This document shows, one piece after another, positions 34,591 to 44,132 of a DNA stretch of 64,000 bases. The notes under the pieces are model-generated. The model worked only from the letters and a program-made list of their open reading frames with translations, had not been told where the DNA came from and searched no databases. How positions within the stretch are numbered: position 1 is the first letter of the stretch; each line of letters opens with the position of its first letter. Both the position numbers and the translations under genes were made by a program. This DNA is from Candidatus Alistipes faecavium (GTDB taxonomy: Bacteria > Bacteroidota > Bacteroidia > Bacteroidales > Rikenellaceae): the NCBI GenBank assembly GCA_019118605.1, contig DWYP01000016.1:60673-124672 (forward strand), read 5' to 3'.

Positions 34591-34688
34591 AGCGGGGAGG
34601 GGTAATGAAACTGCCTCGCAGTGCCGGGGGAGGGTGATGTAACTGCCTCGCAGCACCCGGGGAGGGGAGATGGAACCGCCTCGCAGCG
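34591..34688 (+). repeat. Three tandem 32-33-bp repeats after rpiB
   Basis: A unit of the form ggggaggggtaatg-aactgcctcgcag occurs three times; the shared CTGCCTCGCA core starts at 34611, 34643 and 34676 (third copy CCGCCTCGCA). Copies differ at a few sites. No spacer pattern or palindrome points to CRISPR. It may belong to a dispersed intergenic family. Confidence 0.75.
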
Positions 34689-34720
34689 CCGAAAGAGGCC
34701 GAAAGAGATTTTCCGCAAGA

Positions 34721-34753
34721 AAAAAGCCGTCCTTAACAGCAGGACGGCTTTTT
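34721..34753. terminator. Bidirectional terminator between rpiB and ispE
   Basis: AAAAAGCCGTCCT pairs perfectly with AGGACGGCTTTTT around a 7-base loop, so it has a U-tract in both directions. Confidence 0.9.
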
Positions 34754-34777
34754 GCAACTTATTGAAGCGCGGGGCGG

Positions 34778-35596
34778 TCAGCGGATCGTCTCCCGGTGGA
34801 GGAACTCCCCCTCGAGCGGTACAAAGGCATCGGCCGGGCCCTCGAAGAGCCCGAAGACCGCGGAGCCGCTGCCCGACATCGAGGCATAAAGCGCCCCGGC
34901 CTCCAGCAGGCGGTGCTTCACCGCGCGGATCGCGGGGTGCGCGGCGAAGACCGACGCCTCGAAGTCGTTGGTCACCGACGCCTGCCACTCCGCAAGCGGC
35001 CGCCGCAGCCGTTCGGCAAGCGGCTCCGCGGGAACCCGCGGCCGGACTCCGGCATAGGCCTCGCGCGTCGAAACCCCTTCGGAGGGTTTCACGACCACGA
35101 GCGTCAGCCCCCCGAGGTCGAGGGCGAAGGGTGTCATCCGCTCCCCGCGCCCCGTGCAGAGCTGCGGGGTGTTGCGCACGAAAAAGGCCGTGTCGCTGCC
35201 CAGCTCCGCAGCCCGGGCGATGAGCTCCTCCTCCGGAAGGTGCAGCGCGAAGAGTTCGTCGAGCGCCAGTATGACCGCCGTGCCGTCCGCCGAGCCGCCG
35301 CCCAGCCCCGCGCCGAAAGGCACGCGCTTGTCGAGGCGGATGTGCACGCCCCCGATGCCGTAGCGTGCGCGCATCAGGGCGCAGGCCCGCAGGCAGATGT
35401 TCTGCTCCGCGGGGCAGTCGACCGCGATGCCCTGCTGGGTGAAGGTCGTCCCGGAACCCGCCGTGCGCGTCACCTCCACCTCGTCATAGAGCCCCGCCAC
35501 GGGGAACATGACGGTTTCGAGGTCGTGGTAGCCGTCCGCCCGGCGCCGCAGGATGTCCAGGCCCAGATTTATTTTGCAGTTTGCTTTCAGAATCAT
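34778..35596 (-). CDS. ispE: 4-diphosphocytidyl-2-C-methyl-D-erythritol kinase IspE
   Basis: ATP-dependent kinase of the MEP isoprenoid pathway. The 272 aa product is a GHMP kinase: KANCKINLGLDILRRRADGY with the substrate-binding Lys/Asn/Leu, the ATP loop VPFGAGLGGGSADGTAV (about 90-106), and MSGSGSAVFGLF near the C terminus. Length is near the family norm. It diverges from the GSCFA gene; both -7 boxes lie in a 34-base gap and each is 4 bases from its start codon. ispD of the same pathway is at 48912. Confidence 0.95.
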   Translation of the reverse strand: MILKANCKINLGLDILRRRADGYHDLETVMFPVAGLYDEVEVTRTAGSGTTFTQQGIAVDCPAEQNICLRACALMRARYGIGGVHIRLDKRVPFGAGLGGGSADGTAVILALDELFALHLPEEELIARAAELGSDTAFFVRNTPQLCTGRGERMTPFALDLGGLTLVVVKPSEGVSTREAYAGVRPRVPAEPLAERLRRPLAEWQASVTNDFEASVFAAHPAIRAVKHRLLEAGALYASMSGSGSAVFGLFEGPADAFVPLEGEFLHRETIR

Positions 35597-35600
35597 GGAA

Positions 35601-35608
35601 CAAAGATA
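35601..35608 (-). promoter_or_regulatory. -7 promoter box for ispE, leaderless spacing
   Basis: Minus-strand TATCTTTG, 4 bases before the ispE ATG and 10 bases from the opposed GSCFA box. Confidence 0.6.
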
Positions 35609-35618
35609 GGAAATTTTC

Positions 35619-35626
35619 TATTTTTG
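35619..35626 (+). promoter_or_regulatory. -7 promoter box for the GSCFA gene, leaderless spacing
   Basis: TATTTTTG, 4 bases before the ATG at 35631. Confidence 0.55.
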
Positions 35627-35630
35627 CCGT

Positions 35631-36596
35631 ATGAAATTCCGCACCGAAATCGAACCCGCGCCCGCCCGGGCGGCGATCGGATACGGCAACCGCATCCTCG
35701 CCCTCGGCTCCTGTTTCGCCGCGACCCTCTCCGAAAGGCTCTCCCGGGCCAAATTCCATATCTCGGCAAACCCCTCGGGGGTGCTTTTCAACCCCCTGTC
35801 GATCGCACGGGCGATCCGCAGCTATGCCGACGCCGGGCCCGTGTGCCGCGAGGAGCTCTTCTCCGACGGCGAATGCTGGCGCCACTACGCCTTCCACGGC
35901 GACTTCTCCGATCCGGATCCCGACGAGGCCCTGCGCCGGATGAACGCCGCACGGCAGGCGGGCGCCGAAGCGCTCCGCGGGGCCGACCGCGTGATCCTGA
36001 CCTTCGGCACGGCATGGGTCTTCGAACACGACGGGGAGGTCGTCGCAAACTGCCACCGCCAACCCGCGGCGGAGTTCGTCCGGCGCAGGCTCCGCGTCGG
36101 GGAGATCGTCGAAGCGTTCGCGCAGCTGATCGAAGGGCCCCTGGCCGGGAAGGAGATCCTCCTGACGGTGAGTCCCGTGCGGCACCTCGCGGACGGGCTG
36201 GCGGGCAACTCCCTGAGCAAGGCGACGCTGCGCGTGGCCGCCGGGGAGCTCTCCGAACGCTTCGAGACAGTGAGCTACTACCCCGCCTTCGAGATCCTCA
36301 CCGACGACCTGCGCGACTACCGTTTCTATGCCGAGGATCTCGTGCACCCCGCCCCGCAGGCCGTGGAGTACATCTGGGAGCGCGTCGCCGCAGACCTCCT
36401 CTCGGAGGAGGCCCGGAGGATGCTTCCCGAGGTCGAAGCCCTCGTCGCGGCGGCGGCGCACCGTCCCCGCCATCCGCACGGCGAGGAGCATCGCGCCTTC
36501 TGCCGGCAGCAGTTGCAGCGCATTGCGGCATTTCCGGAGCTGGATTTTCGATCCGAAGCGGAATATTTCCGCCGATGTATCGAAATAAATTCGTAA
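35631..36596 (+). CDS. GSCFA-domain protein (SGNH-like)
   Basis: Cytoplasmic protein of the GSCFA family, related to SGNH/GDSL esterases; substrate unknown. The 321 aa product shows the naming motif ALGSCFAATLSERL (about 25-38) with the presumed nucleophile Ser, the following SANPSGVLFNPLSIARAI block, LTFGTAWVFEH, VSPVRHLADGLAGNSLSKAT, and DLVHPAPQAVEYIWERVA carrying the D..H pair near the C terminus. No signal peptide. It is followed 25 bases later by the PafA-like gene, which has its own -7 box overlapping this stop. Confidence 0.9.
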   Translation: MKFRTEIEPAPARAAIGYGNRILALGSCFAATLSERLSRAKFHISANPSGVLFNPLSIARAIRSYADAGPVCREELFSDGECWRHYAFHGDFSDPDPDEALRRMNAARQAGAEALRGADRVILTFGTAWVFEHDGEVVANCHRQPAAEFVRRRLRVGEIVEAFAQLIEGPLAGKEILLTVSPVRHLADGLAGNSLSKATLRVAAGELSERFETVSYYPAFEILTDDLRDYRFYAEDLVHPAPQAVEYIWERVAADLLSEEARRMLPEVEALVAAAAHRPRHPHGEEHRAFCRQQLQRIAAFPELDFRSEAEYFRRCIEINS

Positions 36597-36601
36597 ATTT
36601 G
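36594..36601 (+). promoter_or_regulatory. -7 promoter box for the PafA-like gene
   Basis: TAAATTTG overlaps the GSCFA stop codon and lies 20 bases before the next ATG. Confidence 0.5.
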
Positions 36602-36621
36602 CGGCCAATCGAATCCGCACC

Positions 36622-38190
36622 ATGACACGAAAACTGCTTCTGCTCGCCATAGCGGCGCTCGCCGCCGCCCCGCACCTCGCCGCACGGCCCCGGCTGATCG
36701 TCCAGATCGTCGTGGGGTCCATGCGCGCCGAAGACCTCGACCGGTACGCCGGGAACTTCGGCGACGACGGGTTCCTGCGCATGACACGCGGCGGCACGGT
36801 CTACACCGACTGCCGCTACGACTTCCAGCAGACCACGACCCCCGTGGCGCTGGCCACGCTCTCGTCGGGGGCCATGCCCTCGACCCACGGCGTGATCGGC
36901 CCCCGCTGGGTGGACTACACCTCGAACGAGATCGTCTCCCTCACGGACGGCCGCGAAGGTCCCGGAGCCTATCACCTGATCGCCCCGACGCTCGGCGAGA
37001 CCATGCGGCGCTTCGCCCCCGGGAGCCAGACCGTGACCATCGCCGCGGAGGCCGCCTCGGCCGTCACGCTGGCCGGACACGGAGGCGCCGCATACTGGCT
37101 CGAACCCCGGCGGTGCGACTGGGCGACCTCGCCCTACTATGCCGCCGCAGGCGTTCCCGAGTGGATCGCCTCGAGCAACCGCGAAGGGTACAACCTCTCG
37201 TACATCGCCACCGAGTGGCGCACGCTGCTCGACCGCAACCGCTACCTCAACACACGCCACTTCGACATCGCGCTCTCCGAGCGCAGCCGCAAAGAGGCAA
37301 AGGAGGGAAAGAAACGGTGCATCGAGTATGCCGACGACTACGACCGCATGCTCTACACCCCGGCAGGGAACACCGCCGTCCTGGGGCTGGCCAAGCAGGT
37401 CATCGCCCAATACCGCCTCGGGAGCGACGAGACCCCCGACCTGCTGAACATCTGCCTCGACACGCCCCGGCGCATCAGCGAGGCGTACGGACCCGAGTCG
37501 ATCGAGGTTGAGGACATGTACTACCGCCTCGACCGCGACCTCGCGGACTTCCTGACCTTCGTCTTCGCCTATGTCAAGGACCAAAACGCCATGGTCGTGC
37601 TCACCTCCGACCACGGGACCAGTTCGTCGTTCGACCTCGGGGAGTTGCCGGCCGAGCGGTTCAACGCCCGGCAGTTCGAAGTGATCGTCAACGGGTTCCT
37701 CAACGTCCGATACGGCATCGGGGACTGGGTCGTGGCGTACAACGACCTGTGCCTGTGGCTCAACCACAACCTCATCTACGAGCGGGGGCTCAACCTCGCC
37801 GAGGTGCAGAACGAAGTGGCCATCTTCGCCATGCAGTTCGGAGGCGTCTCGCATGCCCTGGCCGCCTCGGCCATGCGTGCAAGCTACTTCGGAAGCGGCT
37901 ATGCCCGGCGCATGCAGAACAGCTTCTACCCCAGGCGTTCGGGAGACGTGATCCTCAACCTCATGCCCGGATGGATCGAGGAGGAGGACCGCTGCCGCGC
38001 GGCCTCCGGCTCGATGTACGGATACGACACCGAGGTGCCGCTCGTCTTCTACGGAAAGGACGCCGGCGCGATGCGCGTGAACCGCCGCATCGACATGACC
38101 GCCGTCGCCCCGACGCTCGCCCGGCTGGCCGGGGTGCGCGAACCCGCCGCATCGGAGGGCTCGCCCCTCGAGGAGATCGTCGATCTGTAG
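36622..38190 (+). CDS. PafA-like alkaline-phosphatase-superfamily protein, metal sites altered
   Basis: Periplasmic protein with the fold of PafA-type phosphatases. The 522 aa product has a signal peptide (cut near residue 21), then RPRLIVQIVVGSMRAEDL. Compared with the Elizabethkingia enzyme as I recall it, metal ligand Asp38 is Gly32 here. The nucleophile is kept as Thr73 (QQTTTPVALATLSSG). The DYVGH ligand pair is replaced by a longer LDTPRRISEAYGP segment, LTSDHG is kept, and the last ligand His486 is Glu471 (YDTEVP). Flanking family text (YGPESIEVEDMYYRLDRDLA) is well conserved. It may be a pseudo-enzyme or bind metal differently. A Fe-S assembly operon follows. Confidence 0.82.
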   Translation: MTRKLLLLAIAALAAAPHLAARPRLIVQIVVGSMRAEDLDRYAGNFGDDGFLRMTRGGTVYTDCRYDFQQTTTPVALATLSSGAMPSTHGVIGPRWVDYTSNEIVSLTDGREGPGAYHLIAPTLGETMRRFAPGSQTVTIAAEAASAVTLAGHGGAAYWLEPRRCDWATSPYYAAAGVPEWIASSNREGYNLSYIATEWRTLLDRNRYLNTRHFDIALSERSRKEAKEGKKRCIEYADDYDRMLYTPAGNTAVLGLAKQVIAQYRLGSDETPDLLNICLDTPRRISEAYGPESIEVEDMYYRLDRDLADFLTFVFAYVKDQNAMVVLTSDHGTSSSFDLGELPAERFNARQFEVIVNGFLNVRYGIGDWVVAYNDLCLWLNHNLIYERGLNLAEVQNEVAIFAMQFGGVSHALAASAMRASYFGSGYARRMQNSFYPRRSGDVILNLMPGWIEEEDRCRAASGSMYGYDTEVPLVFYGKDAGAMRVNRRIDMTAVAPTLARLAGVREPAASEGSPLEEIVDL

Positions 38191-38220
38191 GCCGCAAACC
38201 GCAACAAACCACTTACCGCA

Positions 38221-38637
38221 ATGGACAAGATACAGGATGAGATCATCGAGGAGTTCGCCGTATTCGACGACTGGCTCGACAAGTACGACTACCTGATCGG
38301 CCTGAGCGAGTCGCTCCCGGCCATCGAGGCGGAGCACCGCACCGAAAAGTATCTGATCGAGGGATGCCAGTCGAGGGTGTGGATCGACGCACGCCTGCAG
38401 GACGGGAAGGTCTTCTTTTCGGCCGACAGCGACGCCATCATCACCAAGGGCATCATCTCGCTGCTGATCCGCGTGCTCAACGGACGCACGCCCCGCGAGA
38501 TCCTCGACACGGAACTCTACTTCATCGACGCCATCGGCCTGAGCGCCAACCTCTCACCCACGCGTGCAAACGGCCTGGCCGCCATGGTCAAACAGATGAG
38601 GCTCTACGCCCTGGCCTTCGAGGCCAAAACCAACTGA
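38221..38637 (+). CDS. sufE: Sulfur acceptor protein SufE
   Basis: Accepts persulfide sulfur from the cysteine desulfurase SufS for Fe-S cluster assembly. The 138 aa product has the family core: LPAIEAEHRTEKYLIEGCQS with acceptor Cys49, RVWIDARLQDGKVFFSADSD, and GRTPREILDTELYFIDAIGL. Length is standard. It lies 30 bases after the PafA-like gene and 32 before a DUF59 protein of the MIP18 type, which fits an iron-sulfur operon. sufS and sufBCD are not here. Confidence 0.95.
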   Translation: MDKIQDEIIEEFAVFDDWLDKYDYLIGLSESLPAIEAEHRTEKYLIEGCQSRVWIDARLQDGKVFFSADSDAIITKGIISLLIRVLNGRTPREILDTELYFIDAIGLSANLSPTRANGLAAMVKQMRLYALAFEAKTN

Positions 38638-38669
38638 CAACAACGATCGGTCAACCAAGCACTCGGATT

Positions 38670-38990
38670 ATGTCACCGGAGGAAATTCTGCAGGTCGAAA
38701 AGGACATCGTCGCCACACTCAAGAACATATACGACCCCGAAATCCCGGTCAACGTCTACGACCTGGGGCTCATCTACGAAATAGACTACACGCCCGACGG
38801 CGTGGCCACCATCCGCATGACCCTGACGGCCCCCAACTGCCCGATGGCCGACATGCTCGTCGAGGATGTCAACATCCAGGTCGGGAAGGTCAAGGGCGTG
38901 AAGTCGGTCAACGTCATCCTCACGTTCGATCCCGTATGGGACAAGAGCATGATGTCGGAGGAGGCGATGCTCGAACTCAACATGTTCTGA
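38670..38990 (+). CDS. DUF59/MIP18-family Fe-S assembly protein (SufT-like)
   Basis: Small protein linked to Fe-S cluster maturation. From ATG 38670 it is 106 aa, a single MIP18/DUF59 domain with NIYDPEIPVNVYDLGLIYEI (the DPE loop), TAPNCPMADML with conserved Cys57, and a C-terminal VILTFDPVWDKSMMSEEA, as in SufT/PaaD-like proteins. Its place directly after sufE supports a role in cluster assembly or insertion. The stop is followed after one base by the DUF2851 start, so translation is probably coupled. Confidence 0.9.
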   Translation: MSPEEILQVEKDIVATLKNIYDPEIPVNVYDLGLIYEIDYTPDGVATIRMTLTAPNCPMADMLVEDVNIQVGKVKGVKSVNVILTFDPVWDKSMMSEEAMLELNMF

Positions 38991-38991
38991 A

Positions 38992-39957
38992 ATGGACGCC
39001 CCCGACCGGATCCTCGAACGGCTGCGCAACGGCTCCGCGACGTATGCCTGCGGAGGCTATCTGGCCGCGCTCGACGACCTGCAGCGCAGCGAGATATACA
39101 CCGCGCTGATCTTCGACCGCCTGAAGCGCAAGATGGAGATGGTCGACCGCCTGCGCATCGAGGCCGACGACAACTGGAACCAGACCTTCTACCTGCTCTA
39201 CTTCCGCACGCTCGGAGACCGCCAGAACCAGCCCGCATACCTCGAGCTCGCACGCCGCGTGCCCTACAAGGCCGTGTTGCGCGAAAGGCTCGCGCCCCTG
39301 GCCGTCGAGGCGATGCTCTTCGGCGCCTCGGGGCTGCTGGAGCTCTACGGCGACGACGAGCACACGCTCGCGCTGCGCGACCGGTTCGGGCACCTCGCGG
39401 CGAAATACGCAATCCGCCCGATGAACGCCTCGGAGTGGGTGCTCGCGGAGATCCGCCCGGCCAACCACCCCGTGCTGCGGATCGCCCAGGCCGCGGAGTT
39501 CTTCACGCGCGACGAGTTCGTCATGGGGCGCACGATGGGATGCCGCAACGAGCAGTCCGTCCGCGAGCTCTTCTGCATCGAGGCCTCGCCCTACTGGCGC
39601 ACGCACCACGTCCCGGGCGCCGCAAGCGACGAGATGCCCAAGCGCATCGGGTCGTTCAAGGCCAACATCATCGGGATCAATCTGGTCGCGGTCCTGCAGT
39701 TCGCCTATGCCGCCTGCACCGAGAACGAGGCCCTGCGCGACAACGCCCTGTCGCTGCTCGAGCACCTGCGCGCCGAGGACAACCGATACACCCGGGCCTG
39801 GCAGGCCCACGGCGTGCGCATCCGCAGCGCGTTCGACTCGCAGGCCCTGCTGCAGCTGGCCACAGAGTACTGCGCCCGGGGCCGCTGTGCGGAGTGTCCC
39901 GTCGGGCGGAGGATCCTGCGCAAGGCCGCAGAGGCGGCCGCCGAAGGCGAAAAATAG
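38992..39957 (+). CDS. DUF2851 family protein
   Basis: Cytoplasmic protein of unknown function conserved in Bacteroidetes. The 321 aa product carries the DUF2851 blocks: [36 protein letters not shown], and [20 protein letters not shown], and ends with a Cys pair motif [12 protein letters not shown] that could hold a metal. It is somewhat shorter than the usual members. One base separates it from the DUF59 gene, so a link to metal or Fe-S metabolism is possible but unproven. Confidence 0.82.
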   Translation: MDAPDRILERLRNGSATYACGGYLAALDDLQRSEIYTALIFDRLKRKMEMVDRLRIEADDNWNQTFYLLYFRTLGDRQNQPAYLELARRVPYKAVLRERLAPLAVEAMLFGASGLLELYGDDEHTLALRDRFGHLAAKYAIRPMNASEWVLAEIRPANHPVLRIAQAAEFFTRDEFVMGRTMGCRNEQSVRELFCIEASPYWRTHHVPGAASDEMPKRIGSFKANIIGINLVAVLQFAYAACTENEALRDNALSLLEHLRAEDNRYTRAWQAHGVRIRSAFDSQALLQLATEYCARGRCAECPVGRRILRKAAEAAAEGEK

Positions 39958-40100
39958 TCTGCGGGCGCGGACGGAGAAGGCTGCCGAACCCCATGATCCT
40001 CCGCCGACAAGCCTTTCGCGGATGCCTCCCGCACGGAAAAAATATCCTTCGGAAAGCGATTCCGCGCCCCGCCGTGGCATGGATTTCCGAAAAATATTAT

Positions 40101-40108
40101 TACCTTTG
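40101..40108 (+). promoter_or_regulatory. -7 promoter box for secA
   Basis: TACCTTTG, 42 bases before the secA ATG. Confidence 0.6.
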
Positions 40109-40150
40109 TGGGATTCAGCATCCAGGAACGAAAAAAATTCTAACACCGAT

Positions 40151-43100
40151 ATGGATATTTTAGCAAGCGTAATCAAAGCCCTCTTCGGCTCGAAGGCCGA
40201 CAAGGACCGAAAACTCATCGAGCCCTATCTCGAAAAGATCAAGGCCGTGTACCCCTCGATCGAGGCGCTCTCGAACGACGAGCTCCGCGCCCGCAGCGAG
40301 GGGCTCAAGAAGCAGATCGCCGACTTCATCGCCCCGGACGAGGCCCGGATCGTCGAACTCAAGGCCATTCTCGAGAAGCCCGAGACCTCGCTCGAGGAGA
40401 AGGAGAAGGTCTCCAAGGAGATCGACGACACCACCAAGCGCATCGACGAGAAGATCGAGGAGAAGCTCGACCAGATCCTCCCCGAGGCGTTCGCCATCAT
40501 GAAGGACACCGCACGGCGCTTCGCGCAGAACGACACTGTCGTCGTCACGGCCAACGACTTCGACCGCGAGCTCGCGGCATCGAAGGATTTCGTCACCATC
40601 GAGGGCGACAAGGCCGTGTACGCCAACCACTGGATGGCCGGAGGAAACGACATCAAGTGGGACATGATCCACTACGACGTGCAGCTCTTCGGCGGCGTGG
40701 TGCTCCACCAGGGAAAGATCGCCGAGATGGCTACGGGTGAGGGTAAGACCCTCGTGGCAACGCTCCCCGTGTTCCTCAACGCCCTGGCCCGCAAGGGCGT
40801 GCACGTGGTGACGGTCAACAACTACCTGGCAAAGCGTGACTCCGAGTGGATGGGCCCGATGTACGAGTTCCACGGACTCTCGGTGGCCTGCATCGACGAC
40901 ACGCAGCCCAACTCCGACGCACGGCGCAAGGCCTACATGGCCGACATCACCTTCGGCACGAACAACGAATACGGTTTCGACTACCTGCGCGACAACATGG
41001 CATCCTCGCCCAAGGATCTCGTGCAGCGCAAGCACCACTACGCCATCGTCGACGAGGTCGACTCCGTGCTGATCGACGACGCCCGGACGCCTCTGATCAT
41101 CTCCGGCCCCGTGCCCAAGGGCGACGACCAGATGTTCGAGCAGTACCGCCCGGCCATCGAGAACCTCTACAACCTCCAGAAGGGGCTCGTCACGCAGCTG
41201 CTCGCCGAGGCCCGCCAGCTGATCTCCGACGGAAAGACCGAGGAGGGTGGCATCAAGCTCTACCGTTCGCACAAGGGTCTGCCGAAGTACAAGCCCCTGA
41301 TCAAGTACCTCTCGGAACAGGGTGTCAAGGCGCTGATGCAGAAGACCGAGAACATCTACATGCAGGACAACAACCGCCGCATGCCCGAAATCACCGACGA
41401 CCTCTACTTCGTCATCGACGAGAAGCTCAACTCCGTGGAGCTCACCGACAAGGGGCATGAGGCGCTCTCGAAATACTTCAACGAGGACGGATTCTTCGTG
41501 CTGCCCGACATCGGCGCCGAGGTCGCCGAGCTCGAGAAGTCGAACCTCTCGCCCGAGGAGAAGGCCGCCAAGCGCGACGAGGTGATCAACGACTACTCCG
41601 TGAAGTCGGAGCGCGTGCACACGGTAAACCAGCTGCTCAAGGCCTACTCGATGTTCGAGAAGGACATCGAGTACGTCGTGATGGACAACAAGGTCAAGAT
41701 CGTCGACGAGCAGACCGGGCGTATCCTCGAGGGGCGCCGCTATTCGGACGGACTCCACCAGGCCATCGAGGCCAAGGAGCACGTGAAGGTCGAGGCCGCG
41801 ACGCAGACCTTCGCCACCATCACCCTGCAGAACTACTTCCGCATGTACCACAAGTTGGCGGGTATGACCGGTACGGCCGAGACCGAGGCCTCGGAGTTCT
41901 GGAGCATCTACAAACTCGACGTCGTGGTCATCCCCACGAACCGCCCCGTCATCCGCGAAGACCGCCAGGATCTCATCTACAAGACCAAGCGCGAGAAGTA
42001 CAACGCCGTGATCGAGGAGATCGTGCGGCTCGTGGGCGAAGGACGCCCGGTGCTCGTGGGTACCACCTCCGTGGAGATCTCCGAGCTGCTGAGCCGCATG
42101 CTCAAGCTCCGGGGAATCAAGCACAACGTCCTCAACGCCAAGCAGCACGCCCTCGAAGCACAGGTCGTCGCCGAGGCCGGACGTTCGGGGCAGGTGACCA
42201 TCGCCACCAACATGGCCGGACGCGGTACCGACATCAAGCTCACTCCCGAGGTCAAGGAGGCCGGAGGTCTGGCGATCATCGGCACCGAGCGCCACGAAAG
42301 CCGCCGCGTCGACCGCCAGCTCCGCGGTCGTTCGGGGCGTCAGGGCGACCCCGGATCGTCGCAGTTCTTCGTATCGCTCGAGGATGACCTCATGCGTCTG
42401 TTCGGCTCGGGCCGCATCGCCACGATGATGGACCGCATGGGCCTCAAGGAGGGCGAGGTGATCCAGGCAAGCATGATGACCAAGGCCATCGAGCGCGCAC
42501 AGAAGAAGGTCGAGGAGAACAACTTCGGAATCCGCAAGCGCCTGCTCGAATACGACGACGTGATGAACTCCCAGCGCGAGGTGATCTACACCCGCCGCCG
42601 CCACGCACTCTACGGCGAACGCATCGAGATCGACCTCAACAACATCATGTACGACTTCGCCGACAACTTCGTCGAGGAGACCCGCGGGGTCGAATACGAC
42701 GAGTTCCGCATGGAGCTGATCCGCGAGGTCGCCGTGGAGCCCGACATCGACGCCGCAGCATACGAGAACGCCAAGCCCGCCGAACTGGTCGAGGCCATCG
42801 TCCGGGCACTGAAGGAGTCCTATGCACGCCGCGCCAAAGCCGTGGCCGACACCGTGCGCCCCGTCATGCAGCGCGTGTACGAGGACCGCAAGGACCAGCT
42901 CGACTCGAACATCTACTTCCCGATCACCGACGGGCACCTCGGATACAACGTCCCGGTCAACCTGCGCAAGTGCAAGGAGACCGACGGCGCGGAGATCTTC
43001 CGCGTATTCTCCAAGGTCGTGATGTTCACCTCCATCGACGACGCCTGGAGGGAGCACCTGCGCGAAATGGACGACCTGCGCCAGAGCGTCCAGAACGCCA

Positions 43101-43444
43101 CCTACGAGCAGAAGGACCCGCTGCTGATCTACAAGTTCGAATCCTTCGGGCTCTTCTCGAAGATGCTCATCAAGGTCAACCGCGAGGTGCTTGCCATCCT
43201 CAACAAGGCCTTCATCCCCGTGCGCGACCAGAATGCCGAAGCCATGCAGCGTCAGCAGCAGGAGCGCGCGAAGGTCGACGTCAACAAGCTGCAGGCTTCG
43301 CGCATGCAGGCGGCGGCCCAGGCCGGGCAGCAGGAGCGGCAGAAGCCCATGCCCATGCACGCCGAGAAGCGTGTGGGACGCAACGACCCCTGTCCGTGCG
43401 GCAGCGGCAAGAAGTACAAGAACTGCCACGGAAAAGGACTCTGA
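40151..43444 (+). CDS. secA: Protein translocase ATPase SecA
   Basis: Motor that pushes unfolded preproteins through SecYEG. The 1097 aa product has Walker [16 protein letters not shown] (about 194-208), [20 protein letters not shown], a preprotein cross-linking domain, motif VI region [20 protein letters not shown], the helical scaffold, and a C-terminal zinc finger [18 protein letters not shown] that binds SecB or lipids. It exceeds the E. coli protein (901 aa) because of insertions, including an extra charged coiled segment near residues 60-115; this is usual in Bacteroidetes. The upstream open frame is ignored because [19 protein letters not shown] is the conserved start. Confidence 0.97.
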   Translation: MDILASVIKALFGSKADKDRKLIEPYLEKIKAVYPSIEALSNDELRARSEGLKKQIADFIAPDEARIVELKAILEKPETSLEEKEKVSKEIDDTTKRIDEKIEEKLDQILPEAFAIMKDTARRFAQNDTVVVTANDFDRELAASKDFVTIEGDKAVYANHWMAGGNDIKWDMIHYDVQLFGGVVLHQGKIAEMATGEGKTLVATLPVFLNALARKGVHVVTVNNYLAKRDSEWMGPMYEFHGLSVACIDDTQPNSDARRKAYMADITFGTNNEYGFDYLRDNMASSPKDLVQRKHHYAIVDEVDSVLIDDARTPLIISGPVPKGDDQMFEQYRPAIENLYNLQKGLVTQLLAEARQLISDGKTEEGGIKLYRSHKGLPKYKPLIKYLSEQGVKALMQKTENIYMQDNNRRMPEITDDLYFVIDEKLNSVELTDKGHEALSKYFNEDGFFVLPDIGAEVAELEKSNLSPEEKAAKRDEVINDYSVKSERVHTVNQLLKAYSMFEKDIEYVVMDNKVKIVDEQTGRILEGRRYSDGLHQAIEAKEHVKVEAATQTFATITLQNYFRMYHKLAGMTGTAETEASEFWSIYKLDVVVIPTNRPVIREDRQDLIYKTKREKYNAVIEEIVRLVGEGRPVLVGTTSVEISELLSRMLKLRGIKHNVLNAKQHALEAQVVAEAGRSGQVTIATNMAGRGTDIKLTPEVKEAGGLAIIGTERHESRRVDRQLRGRSGRQGDPGSSQFFVSLEDDLMRLFGSGRIATMMDRMGLKEGEVIQASMMTKAIERAQKKVEENNFGIRKRLLEYDDVMNSQREVIYTRRRHALYGERIEIDLNNIMYDFADNFVEETRGVEYDEFRMELIREVAVEPDIDAAAYENAKPAELVEAIVRALKESYARRAKAVADTVRPVMQRVYEDRKDQLDSNIYFPITDGHLGYNVPVNLRKCKETDGAEIFRVFSKVVMFTSIDDAWREHLREMDDLRQSVQNATYEQKDPLLIYKFESFGLFSKMLIKVNREVLAILNKAFIPVRDQNAEAMQRQQQERAKVDVNKLQASRMQAAAQAGQQERQKPMPMHAEKRVGRNDPCPCGSGKKYKNCHGKGL

Positions 43445-43497
43445 CAGATCCCTTATTATAAAGGGGCACAGAGTCCCGGAAGGCCCGGGGAGCCCTT

Positions 43498-43579
43498 CTG
43501 CACGCCCGTAAGGGAGCACCGGGCCACAGCGGCGTCCGTGCACCCGTACAAGGGGACGTCCGCGCACCCTTGCAAGGGA
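43498..43579 (+). repeat. Tandem 24-bp repeats downstream of secA
   Basis: Two adjacent copies of RCGTCCGYGCACCCNTNCAAGGGR (43532-43555 and 43556-43579) plus a partial copy at 43498-43515. Several short GC-rich stems overlap them. No coding potential is evident. Confidence 0.6.
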
Positions 43580-43616
43580 AGGGTGCACGCAGCTCCCGGG
43601 CCGAACAATCCCGGAT

Positions 43617-43644
43617 CGGAATGCCGTCCCAAAGCGGCATTCCG
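43617..43644 (+). terminator. Hairpin between secA and the dCMP deaminase gene
   Basis: CGGAATGCCG and CGGCATTCCG pair perfectly around an 8-base loop; only a short T-rich stretch follows. Confidence 0.55.
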
Positions 43645-43684
43645 CTTCCGTTTATAAAACAGACCAACCGCAATCCTTCATCCT

Positions 43685-44125
43685 ATGGGTTATCAGGAAG
43701 AAAAACAGCGTCAGCTCGATCTGCGCTACCTGCGCATGGCTGCCATCTGGGCCGAAAACTCCTACTGCGTGCGCCGCAAGGTCGGGGCGCTGATCGTCAA
43801 GGACAAGATGATTATCTCCGACGGCTACAACGGAACCCCCTCGGGGTTCGAGAACATCTGCGAGGACGAAAACGGCCTCACTAAACCCTATGTCCTCCAC
43901 GCCGAGGCAAACGCCATCACGAAGGTCGCAAAGTCGGCGAACAACTGCGACGGATCGACCCTCTACATCACCGCGGCACCCTGCATCGAGTGCTCGAAGC
44001 TCATCATCCAGGCCGGTATCCGCCGCGTGGTATACTCCGACGACTACCGCTCGGAGGAGGGGCTCAACCTCCTGCGCCGCGTAGGCATCGAGTGCGTGCA
44101 GTATCGGCTCGACAAGCAGGCGTAG
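43685..44125 (+). CDS. dCMP deaminase (ComEB-like)
   Basis: Zinc enzyme converting dCMP to dUMP for dTMP synthesis. The 146 aa product has the deaminase motif LHAEANAITK (His72, Glu74) and the zinc pair in TAAPCIECSKLI (Cys100, Cys103), plus DGYNGTPSGF, which is typical of deoxycytidylate deaminases. It is followed 7 bases later by an SDR gene. A cytidine or tRNA deaminase is less likely given the GYNGTPSG block. Confidence 0.93.
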   Translation: MGYQEEKQRQLDLRYLRMAAIWAENSYCVRRKVGALIVKDKMIISDGYNGTPSGFENICEDENGLTKPYVLHAEANAITKVAKSANNCDGSTLYITAAPCIECSKLIIQAGIRRVVYSDDYRSEEGLNLLRRVGIECVQYRLDKQA

Positions 44126-44132
44126 GGAGGCC

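Noticed and set aside
34591..34688. Repeats considered as a CRISPR array
   Set aside because: Copies are degenerate and adjacent with no unique spacers, and no cas gene is near.
40160..43588. Open frame of about 1140 codons antisense to secA
   Set aside because: Same reason: secA motifs are complete on plus, and the minus text is low-complexity His/Leu/Val with no signature.
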